A program made the position numbers and the translations under genes. From Bugula neritina (Eukaryota; Bryozoa; Gymnolaemata; Cheilostomatida; Bugulidae), in the NCBI GenBank assembly GCA_964035545.1, contig OZ037765.1, positions 30,616,004 to 30,680,003 on the forward strand: a stretch of DNA of 64,000 nt, written 5' to 3'. Positions 42,401-54,400 of the stretch are shown here, piece after piece. A model generated the notes under the pieces. That model was given only the letters and a program-made list of their open reading frames with translations, was not told the DNA's origin and made no database searches. The number at the start of each line of letters is the position of its first letter. The first letter of the stretch is position 1.

Positions 42401-45400
42401 ACGTCGTCTGTAAACATGTAAGCAGTGTTCAATGCTATGGATGGCAGCTTTGCAGCTAGTTTTGGAGTCATCATATACGCTAACCCTTGAAACCAAATAG
42501 GATAGCTTTTATACGGCCACAGCTCATAGGAAACAAACCATTTGCTACTGTTATCTCTGTTGACTTGAGTGGAAATCAGCTTACCTGTCAAATAAAAATA
42601 AATGTTATATAAATAAATGCAGATATTTCTTTGCTGGGAGACTTGGCTTGTAAGTTAGTTATTTGAATGCTAAAGTGACCATGACTTACCCATATACACA
42701 TTTTCACGGCGTTTGCTAAGAATTTGGTGGACTGTGTTGTTAAATCTGGGAAGCTGTTTAGAATGCATCAGTGCATCATCATCTACTTTGACTATCAGTG
42801 AAGCATTCGGACAGCCCTGCTGACTGGACACCCACCTAGGACAAGTGCACAGCATAATGGCAAGAAATGCAGCAGTTTAACTCAAAGTGTGTGCATAGAG
42901 CTATTTCATGTATACAAAAGCAAACATAAGAAAACTATAATGGGAAGCTCGAAAACAATGGTGCCAATGGTTGCTGATACACTACTTACTTACTGCTAGA
43001 TTTATTATGCTCTGAAAAATTAGTATCACGATGAGAAATTCACACATCACAAAATTTACATACAGAAAAGTACTGTGGAAAATTTTCCAACATTTTTCCA
43101 AGCTACTCGAGCTCTTACAAGTGTTTCAAAACAACTTAACTTTAGAGGAGTGCACAAGTTAGTCAATAAAATTGTAAACTTGAATATCAACTGTATTACA
43201 TACTCACCTTAAAAATGAGATGGCTTTATATGTGTTGTTTAAATATGCATCAGTGAAGTCAGATTGCAAGATGTCTTGATACACTTCCTGCTCATAACTG
43301 AGTTTAGTTAGCACATTTGTATCATTAGTCATTCCAGTTACGAAGACTATTTTAACTTTTAGTGCTAAGGTCTCCTGAAGGTTGTTCCTATTTAGCCAGG
43401 TGTATCTCATCAACATTCTTCGATCAAAATACTAAAGCAAAATAATATAAAAATGACTTGATAGTAAATTTTTGTTAAATTTATTAATTTTCCAAAATGG
43501 CTCTTGGAGAATTTTTTGCAGCTTATACAATGCTATGTTGATGATATATGCATAAAAATACCAACCTGAACAGCACTATGGACAATGAATACCACATCTT
43601 CGTTGGTACAGGGTTTCGGAGCTATAACCACCCGAAATGGATAGGGGTTAATGCTATTGGCATTAGATGTAATGTTATTCTTGATTGTTTTCGAACGTGT
43701 CAACAGTTGTTCGTTTTGCTGCTGTCTTTTATTAATTTTAATTCCCAATTCCTCTGAGGTTTCTGTTGGGCTATCGTTTGTGGTGTATAGTAGAATTACA
43801 AAACAAATTATTATTATGGAAACAACTTGAAATTTACTAGATCTGATACTCCGGCAAACCCTCCTCCAAACATTTGACATCACTGGGATCACCAGTGAGA
43901 CATTTGACACACTGCTACTGACCGGGTTAGAAAGTCACATCATGTAATCTCTAAAATATATATTAATTAAAACTAAAGCTAAATGTGACAGCTGACTGTG
44001 TATACAACTCCGAGTGTTTTTGAACGGTTAGCTATGTGCTGATATATTATCTTGACAATTGGCTGCATATGAAAAATATGTCATTGGTGCATGGAATAGT
44101 GATGAGCTGAAAATATAATTCTTGCATACTATACACTACTGTGATTGGTAAGCCATGCAAATCATATAATTTATAGGTAGAACGTAACATTTTTCACTTG
44201 AAAAACTTACCTTTTTTTGAATACACATATAAAAAAGATATTCTGTGGAAAAGTAATGGAGATGAACTAGGAAAATGTGTTTTGCTTGTTGCTTAATATG
44301 TGACATGGGAAAGATTTATTCACTGTTGAGTCTTATGGTCACATGATTTTAGAGCATATCACCACATGGTCATCTGAATAGGCGGCTTTTAGTTGCTTTT
44401 AAAGCCGGCTTTGCTACAAGAGAACAAACCTAGTCATGTCAAATCTTGCCAAACACCCCCATTTTTAATTTAGGGTTTAGAGTCCTGGTCTTGGGTATTA
44501 TTTTTTAATCTAATAATCATTGTACATATGACATTGTATAATATATATGCTTACTAATGTGTAGCTTGTTATTGAGTGATGCCAAGGTAAAACATAGACC
44601 TTTCACATTCTTTATTATAGATTATTTTTTTATTCTGAACATAATTGGTGATTAGTAAACATTTGCAGATCCAGTGATGAAATTGTTCCAAAGGTTGAAA
44701 TAAAATGTAGTATAGGTTTATTAAATTTGAGAAATTTCATTTTTGTAAAATCCCGACACTTGAAAACTATATAGCATATTATTTTTATAGCATAGAGCTA
44801 ATAGTGTAAGCTAGCTTTTAGCTACAATTAAACAAGTGCTGCTTTACCACATACAATTTATCTTACACTTAACTTAGTAATAGTTAGCAAGTATGATGTC
44901 TAACAACAAAAACTTGAAAGTATTAATTTTTGTTTTAATTAAGCTTACAGTAGTATGAGGATAAATAAAAAACCATTATCAAGCAAAGCCAGCATGGAGA
45001 TTACTACTAAGAGTTGCAAGAAATAGGACAATGGAATTAGGTTTAACTTCAAAGTTGAAAGTACTAAAGGAGTTGAAGTTATACATTACAATCTATGTTT
45101 TTGTTGATGATAATCACAGTAATTTTTATTTGGATGTACGTCACACTGTGACTAGTATGGAGCTTGATTGTGATAAGTTTAAAAATTCATTACTGGGTTA
45201 CAGAAAATTATGTTAATAATACATTTATAGTCATACTTATAGTTATTTAAATTAATAGAGATCTACTAGCATTTCATTTGGGGTAAAATTTAAATAAAAA
45301 TTGATATTTAATTCTCTTTCCTCGTTGAAATAAATATAATACTAATAGCTAACATCATCATTATCAACATGAACATCAAGTTCAACATGACTGTAAATAT

Positions 45401-48400
45401 AAGTCAACTAAAACTGTAAATTTAATACTAATAAAACTAATACCCCAAATATCACTCATAGTTTATATTAATCATTTAATATTATTCATTACTTATATGA
45501 TTATCATTATAGTTAAGGGTATTGGTTATTTCTATTACTATTAGTTATACTATTACTATTAGTATTAGTATTACAATTAGTATTAGTATTAGTATTACTA
45601 TTAGTATTACTATTAGTATTAGCATTAGTATTACTATTACTATTAGTATTAGTGTTAGATTTAGTCTTAGAGTTAATATTTATAACAGTAAATGTAATAA
45701 CTAATAGTGAGTTAACAAGTTTAATTATTATTACATGTTACTAATAAGAAATCTAGCGGTCGGTATTTATGTTAGTAGAACTAAATGCAGTAACTAGTAA
45801 CTAATAAAATTATAGATTTAAAACGGATAAGTGCAACCAGAGCGGCCCACAGGAACTCGGTCACTATTAACAGTACTTGACCTCCAATTATGTCACACCT
45901 TAGTAAGAGTTCTAACATAAAACTCTTTTCGATTGTGGAACTGGTAATCTTGCTTTTTCAAATCTTTATCTGGCTAATGATTGGTCAATAATATCGGCAC
46001 GATGCTTATTGGTTGTTGGCTACCTATCAACCATGGTAAATGGGTAACATAACTCCTAGAATCAGTAATTGCGTATCAAAATATACGCAATTTTAGTACC
46101 AAATATTAATTGCCTTTCTTTCTTTTTTCAAGATATATCTTTTATTCCTATTGACTGTCATTGGAAAAGCATTACTATGAATTTAGTAGAAATTTTATCG
46201 GAAATTTTATGGCTAAAATAAGTCATCTTATTTGGTCTCAAGTTAACTGTATGAACTAAAATAATGCTGAAGGCAGGCAATATTAATTTGGATTAAGCTG
46301 GAAATAGAGATAGTTATTATCGTTTATTAAACAGCAATAAAGTAATATTGAATGCTTAAATTTATTGACAACCATTGAACATATAAAGCTCCTGGAGTTA
46401 GGCAACTATATTATCAATAGCCTTTTGTCAAATGGTAGTCAACACCAACTGAGTTGTTGAATGCTTTTTTAGGGCTGTACTCCTCTTGAAAATATTTGCC
46501 CTCAAGAGCCATATCAATTTGAAGTGGAGTTGTCGGTGAGTAAACTTGTCAACAAAAATTATATATAAATATAGGTAAAACTAAACAATGCATATTAATT
46601 ATTTTTAGATCGTTTCTGATTTTATTTTTTGATAAACTAGTATCACTGGCTTGCAATCTCATTAATAATTAAATTTCTTATACACAGTAGCTTGTTGGTT
46701 TATGTTTTACTGCTAACTTACAAATCTGTTTCTATATTTTTGTTACAAATTTTTGTTGTGGTAAAGATGTACTGGAAGGAAGTACACTGAGCTTTACGGA
46801 GTGTTCTACATGCAGTCGTATATTTTCCGATTGGCTAAATAACTAGGGCCATGATTGGCTTACTAATTCTAAATGCACAAGTTGATGTTTGTGACTGTAA
46901 TCGTGCACACGTGCACTCCAACTCACACATTAAATCACACTAACATTTACAATTTCAGTTTATTAGCATAAGATTGGTAAATTTTTATGTGGGAAGTCAG
47001 CCAACTCAAATTACATTGTTGTTGAATTAATATAAATGCCATTTTTATTTTTAAATATTTTTCTATAAGTGAAACTAAATGCAGTTGTTTTCGTGATAGT
47101 GGTACTAATATAAAGCAAGCCAATTAGAGATGCTCCCTCATCAGCCAATCAAAATATATGTTGAGCCAGCCGACTGCATATAGAAAATTCCGAGCTCTAT
47201 AGTGGCTTCATACAGGAAAAGTCAGTGTAGAAAAGTAGAAAATTGAAAGGTTTTTTCAAACTAGCAAGCAATCAGCTTGCAACATCAAACATAAAAACAG
47301 AAAAATTTTTTGTAAAAGAGATAGCATATTCATGTACTGGAAAGATTAATTTGAATACAAACATAGTATATTTTTGCAGTGTAGTATACACTATTTTTTA
47401 TCATATTTGATACTGTATAATATACTGCAGTGCTGTTTTATAGAAACTTCCTGTTAGAACGAAGCAACTAATTTCCGTGCGACAGTTCAAAGATGACGAA
47501 GGCGAAACTTCTGATACTGTAGCGTACATGCAGTCAGTAGCTGAGAGTAGTCTGACTGAAGACTTGTCTAAATACGACTTTAGCTACTCTCAGGTTAATT
47601 GAATGTCATATTAACAAAAATATAATGTTTTGTATAATTTCTTTTACTTCGATACTAATCATTTCTATGCTGCTTTAGTGCCTAAAAACTATTTGGATAT
47701 GTTTAGAGCATTTCTACCAGTAAACAGCGAAGAGAGGAGAAAGAGCAAGAGCAATTGGAGTTGCTTTACCCTGACAGTGAAACAGTACAGCCAGCATCTA
47801 CACACATATCACAAGGTAATTTCTTGTTAATCAAGACTGTATTATAGGCTGAAAAAGTATATTTCTTGTTGTGGTTAAAATCAATAAACACTATTTCAAT
47901 CTAGCATATTCAAGTAATTTAATTTTTAGGTGCGATACATGTTCTGTGTATGCAACTTGTATTATATTATGCTTTTCTTGATATTTGATTTTGCTGTAAT
48001 TTGAAAATGTATTTGAATATAGTTTTGTATTTATCAGCCTTTAGGAAGCATCTTCTGTTTCTATGGAGACCTATACTTGGGTGATTGTACAGCTTTATAA
48101 GATGATTAGTATAATAGTCTTGGGACACCATCTGTTTTACCTGCATATAATGCATGTAGTTGTCTCCTCATTCTAGGCTATGTGGAGTTGGAATCTGACC
48201 CCCTAAATGACCATGAATGTATGGCACAGTTTACTGCACTGCTGCAGCACATGCTCAAGAATGACATCACACCTGACATGGCTGAGCAGGTAAGAGTCAG
48301 TAACCTCTCTATTTTATATATGTATACAGATGTTTGTATTTTATAGTTAACCCTTTATGTGGACACCACTTATATAGTGACTCATAAAAAAGTTCATGCA

Positions 48401-51400
48401 CAAAAATGTATTATATGTAACACAGTTTCAAAGATTTGTCACAATTTTAGGTAAAGGGGGTAATGCTGTGCTCCAGTATCTACTTAATTAAGCATCTAGT
48501 ATTTATTGCATATAAAGAAGATGTAACTTTTGGTGCTGAACTAAATTAGTTGCTGGAATGCTCATATATTTAGTGCTTATTGAAATATGTTTGCTGTTGT
48601 GTTTATAGTCAGATAGTTTGCCGGGGTGGATGGTTTGGCTGAGAGACAAGATGGATAACCATGCAGTTGCAGTCAATGTCAAGCACTTCATTACTCGTCT
48701 GATTCTCAACAATGAAAAGGTTGGAGTCAAAATTTGCATCAAATATGCTTAATTATTTGGTCTCATGTGGATATGACATGATGAAGACTTTAAAATTGCC
48801 ATAATAAACTAAGCAATTCATTTGTTTTATAAAAGCTCCTAATGTTTACATTTTGTATCACAAAGTGTTTAAAAAAAGTGTATTTAATTCGAAATGATGC
48901 AACAGATATTAGTAAGACTTAAACGCTAGCATGTGTGTGTGGTCTATCAATGTCACTCGTATGATATCTGCAGGTGTTCAGTCCATTTAGTTATCACTGG
49001 CTGCCTTCACTGGTTAAGTATGTTAAGAGTTGCTGTGAGGAGTTGCACTACTTCTGTGTGGATGTGTTAGTTATGATCATCAGGTGGTGTGACTCTACCA
49101 GTCCTCAGGTATGTATGTTTCCTTCAGTTCAAGCAGCTAACTTCAGTGCTAAACTATCTTGTGTGATTATATATGTAGATTATATATCATGTTATTATAG
49201 ATGTAGATTATATACCATGTCATTATAGATGTAAATTATATATCATGTTTTTATAGATGTAGATTATATATCATGTGATTATAGGTGTAGATTATATATC
49301 ATGTGATTATAGATGTAGATTATATATCATGTTGTTATAGATGTAGATTATATATTGTGTTATAGAAATGTTTATGTCCATGATTTTAGTTACCATATCT
49401 AGTACTCTATTATATCAAATTTATCTCTATTCTATTTATTCTCTTCTCATCAGCCGTTATCTAATGCCTTGTTCATTAACATGTTAGTATATTTAAGGTT
49501 TTGTTATCCATATTTTTATACCTAATAAAGTAATACATGTAGTATATTAATATAGTCGATGCTCCATACTATGTAATATTTTCATATATTTAATGCTTTA
49601 TTACAAGTTGCTGGTAGTTTATTATACATATTACCTTAGTGTGTGTTTGCTATTTCAGAATTATAATATATTTAGTGATTTGTATCTTGCGTGCTCACTC
49701 ATATTTTTAATCTAGGAAGCATATGATGGTAAAATGATTCACAAGAATTATATACTCTACAGTGTAGATTGTAAAAGGTATAATGCGGTCAAAGATGTCA
49801 AAATATTATATTCGTAACTGGTATGTATTTCAGAAAGAAGTTGAGGGAAAGTCTATGTTGAACAGCCTGGTAGAGTATATAGTAGAGAAGGCACACCATG
49901 ACAGGAAAGGAATATTCAAGAACAATTTGGAACTACTCAAAGCATGCTTAGAGAGATGGAAAGGTGTCATCAAAGTCAGCACAAAGTATGAGTCATTCTG
50001 AGTTTCAACAAGATTTATTATTACTCTGCATAAACAAGAATTATTGAGCCTATAAAGTTTACTAATGAAATTTTGGAAAAAAAGAAGCATATAAATGGTA
50101 CCATCATATTAAAGTAATCAGTCTGAAATAGTTTAGCTACTCGTCAAAAAATTGTGTTTTGTAAACACTCATATTATTTTATATGTTTTAGGAATATATA
50201 TGATTACTTGAAATCATCTGACGATAAGAAAGTATTAACTGGGATACAGATTCTAGGTGTGATTTTGGCCAATAAGATTGATCCATACAACCCTTCGTCA
50301 TGTGACATTGGCAAACAAGCGTATGTCTACTCAAAAATGTTTATTTTGATGCTTCTTCGAAATTCGTTTCCTAATTTTCCTAACATTATTGCATTGATTC
50401 GGGTTTTTTATACCTAACCATGTTTTCTGATTTTCATGATTTTTCATAACTTGCCAATAAAGCTATTGATGTTCTCTTTAGCATATTGCCTGAACTTTCT
50501 GAGTTGAAAAGTACGACAACTTCAATATCAAAAATTGTTTATATATCTAATCCAAGAAGTTGATGTGAAGCAGTTGTGATGACTATGGCCTTTATGTAGT
50601 TACTGTATACACTGTGGTTACTGTATACACTGTAGTAATTGTATACACTGTAGTAACTGTATACACTGTAGTAACTGTATACACTGTGGTTACTGTATAC
50701 ACTGTGTAGTTACTGTATACACTGTAGTTACTGTATACACTGTGTAGTTAGTGTATACACTGCAATGCATATTATACTTCTAGATTCTATATTTCCCTTG
50801 GAGAGTGTTTAGCGAAGAGGTTGTTGAGCGTATACAGTTCTGCTTCGGAGGTCATTGGCCTTGTGTTCAACTTCCTCTCTAATGGTGATGAAAGCTCTAG
50901 AAAGTTCTGTGCTCAGGTCAGTTTACTGTCTATGTTGAGGTCACACCAAAACGTTACGAGGTCATATCTACTGCTATGCATTCTAAATTAGTGTCTAATT
51001 TAGCTGTTATGCTTCTATCAAGAAATACTTGATAAAATCTGAAATAATTGAGAATATTTATTATTGTGTTCTGATTCTTTTTAGGAACAAAGCAAATATT
51101 TTAGGCCATAATTTATTTGATTCAAATCATTTAGAGGTTTAGGAGTTTTTCTTAAAAATAGTTTTTAAAACTAATATCCATAAAAAGTAGAGGAATGCTT
51201 AATTATGTAGGTTGTGTTTATTTGTAATTCATACCTAGTATTTACATTTTATCATTTTGCAATATTTACATGCTTTTAGTTTAAGTAAATATGTCCTTCA
51301 TTGTATTTAGATTTGCAAAATGTGCTAAATTGTATACCTCAAGTTGAAGAAAATATTATACATGTAATATTTTATTCAATTATAGTAAAGGAACTAGTTT

Positions 51401-54400
51401 TCTATTACGTCCCATTACGGGTGGGTAGGTATAGTCACATTGTGCTATGTTGTATTTACTTGTAGTTTGAAGGCTTTATAGAGAAGGGGCTATCCCAAGC
51501 TACTGTCCCGTTAGGCAAGCTCATTGTTTGTCTGTACAGTATCAATTTACACTACCAACCTTTTTCTGACAGGTGCGTCATCTTTGGTTTACATCTTCTC
51601 TGGTAGCCATTCTTCATGTTTTGCCACTAGTTCCTTTATAACCACTCATAATGCTTTTTCAGATTCATGTCTAAAGTTTTATTCGAGGTTCAACGTCTGC
51701 ACGGAGACATGAGACAGAAAGGTTTGGAGATCATTGCAGGGAGAATAGCTCACACTGAAGACCCGTTCAAACAACTTTCTAATATCACCTTCCCAGAACT
51801 CCTTGCCCACAGGTAATGTTTATAAGTAATAGCATTTTGGGAGTTTTCTCCCCTTCAGCATAATTTTGTTGCATTTATATTAAAATTATCTCCTTGTGCA
51901 GTAATTTTATATTTATATGATTTACTTGATTTTAAAAATGTTTATGCTGACCTTTGATGCCATAAATATAAAAATATTAGAAAAAATAATTGTTTTCAAA
52001 AATAAGTCACCTAAACTTATTCTTGTTATTTAATTACATTGACATGATGTTATTTGTTATATAATAATGGTTTGTGTTTATAGGAATTCCCATATTATGC
52101 AATCCTGTCTCAAGATTTTTTACAACGTCTTGGAGAAGTTGAACAGCGAGCAGACAGCTCAGTGGCTCCCTCTGGTGGCAGACTGTCAGTCCAGCGGCGA
52201 TGAGGGCTGCAGACGTCAAGCTCACGATATTTTTATTTCTCTCCACAAAAAGTATTCCTCATTCAGCTCAAGTCAACATTCATCAGCTGCTGCTGCTGCT
52301 GACTCTTCGGACAGCGCTGTGGAAGAGAGACTTTTTACTACTTCTAAGGAATGTCTACTCTTAGCCCTGGCTGATTCATCGCAACATAATCGGTAGCCAT
52401 GTTGTTGTAGTATGTTATGCTCTCCACAAATAGGGTCATGTTTTAATTATTGTGTTTTCTAATTGGTTAAGTGTACGTAAGACTCACACAAATAAATAAG
52501 AGTAATGAAATGGCAAAGATTAAGGCAAGGCACACTAAATTCATCTTAACTAAGTAAAGCTCACTGTAGTAAAGCTGGTCTGATGAAAGACTTAGCTGCG
52601 GCACCTTCAATGTGGCTAGCTGTCATGTCTGGTGGCCTGTGATGTGTATTTTTCTATTCAATTTTCACCACTTTAAATGATGCTGGGCAGCCATTAAACT
52701 ATTCAATTAGTTGTTTCTATTGCATCTTTTACTTCAGCTTCTTTTTTGATGTTGGATTTTGAAATATACTTTGATTATTTTATTCTTTTGTTTTATGACA
52801 AATCTGACGTATACTTTACTATTATGGCTCACTGTGAATAAAAGGCACATATAGCTATATCTTGTGTGTCTTTAGATTGATTGTACAGAACTTCTGGTCT
52901 GCTGAGACCACCCTTCCCCAGGAGATTTTGCCGAGATTACAGGCTATTTTGGAGCAGATGTACAGTCCGAGTACTGAGACTAACTTCCTTAGCTGTGCAA
53001 CCAATCTCATTCTTGAGCTCACCTCCCACAGCCCAGATTTTGATAGACCCGTCTTTGACACTCCTCTTTCAGATTGCAAATTTGAGGTATGCAGATCTGT
53101 ATATATTTAATATGAATTTTGAGAAGCTAGTATTATAGTAAAAGTGTATATAAAGATGCGTCTCTCCCCATTATTTTTTATTTTCAAGTTAATTTAATTA
53201 TATGTGGAGAGAAATTAACTACTTGATATAGCTCCAAAAAGCTTCATTTAATATCGATATTTCAGCTTGGCTTTGTGTCAACTTCAAAGTAAATTTAAGC
53301 GAATTCCTATGCCCTTATCTACTCTGAGGATGCGGAAAATCTTTGCTCAAGTGTTAATACTCAATAAAGAAAGTTTCCGGTACAACCTTTAGTTTATTTC
53401 GCATTAAACAACTTTCTTGCCTGGCATACTGCTTGCTCGTTCTGAATTTTGCTATCAATTATAATAAGTTTCGAAATAGTTTAAGTTTGTTTTGCAAAAT
53501 TATAAAAAAAAATCATTGGCATAGTAACTTATTATTTGCATTTAAATTTTCTGTTGTATTCTTTGTTTTTTATTGGTCTCTTTGATGACGTACCGCCTGT
53601 CCATTTGCATTACTAATTCATATTATGAATTTAAATTGCAAATTTAGTGTCAAATTATCAATTATTATAATTATCAGGCGTATGCTGTGAATGCCACATG
53701 GGCGCAGAGGTTTTCAACCTTAGCTCCTATGTTTGCTGATGGGACTGCGTCCCAATCCGTTGGCAGTAGTTTAGGAGCTGTAGGGTTATTGAGAGGGACA
53801 CAGGCTACACAACAATTCACAGCAACACTCGACCCCAATGACTCTAGTAAGATATATATTGGCATTCTAAATGTGTATTTGTATAACTCAATGTGTGGAA
53901 GTAGGTGCAGTAATGGACAAATTGAGAAAAGCCTGTGCTTTGAGTTAGAAATATACCAAAAGAAATTATGTTCTGGTGACAATTTCAACCTGTGCTTCAA
54001 ACCAAAATTTAGTAAGAAATTATAAAACTGGAGCTATGTAATTACTGCATCTAAAGGAATATCTCATAGCCATAAATAGCTTAAAATTTAATGAATTCTC
54101 AAATTTTAATATCAAGTTACATAAGCTGTAGCTCATTACAATAAATTGCTCTTCATTTCTTTTCACTTACATGCCTACTATACACTTCCTATGGTGAAAG
54201 TTTGATGTTGACATATTGAACCCTGTCAATTTAAGAGTGCTTTTCAAATTATGTAACTATGCTAAACTGTAGGTGGAATTTTAAGGTGTGCTAAGTTGTA
54301 AAAATTTAGGAGTTATCTTCTCCTGATTACAGGACAGAAGACATATAATTGGCTGACCCAGAGCTCTTTAGACGCATCCGTCACAGACACGCCCTCAACC

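Larger units (their letters stand above)
41394..46472. other. PRKDC intron 42 (5.1 kb) hosting a nested minus-strand gene
   Basis: Contains the glycosyltransferase gene at 42013-43880. The remaining 43911-46472 is AT-rich with a degenerate ATTAGTATTACT repeat at 45515-45665. ATTGGT-like words cluster near 45970-46020, but I cannot assign them to a promoter. No other gene is recognisable. Confidence 0.75.

Noticed and set aside
47630-47830. Open frame of 66 codons across PRKDC exon 45
   Set aside because: The phase from exon 44 and into exon 46 requires the other frame, starting at 47707, which also gives the charged sequence expected there.
49716-49778. Possible extra PRKDC exon after exon 48
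   Set aside because: It has AG/GT borders, but its phase is incompatible with exon 49 and there is no matching segment in human DNA-PKcs.
53847-54025. Open-frame extension past PRKDC exon 56
   Set aside because: A good GTAAGA donor ends the exon at 53846, and the extension is largely a MITE.
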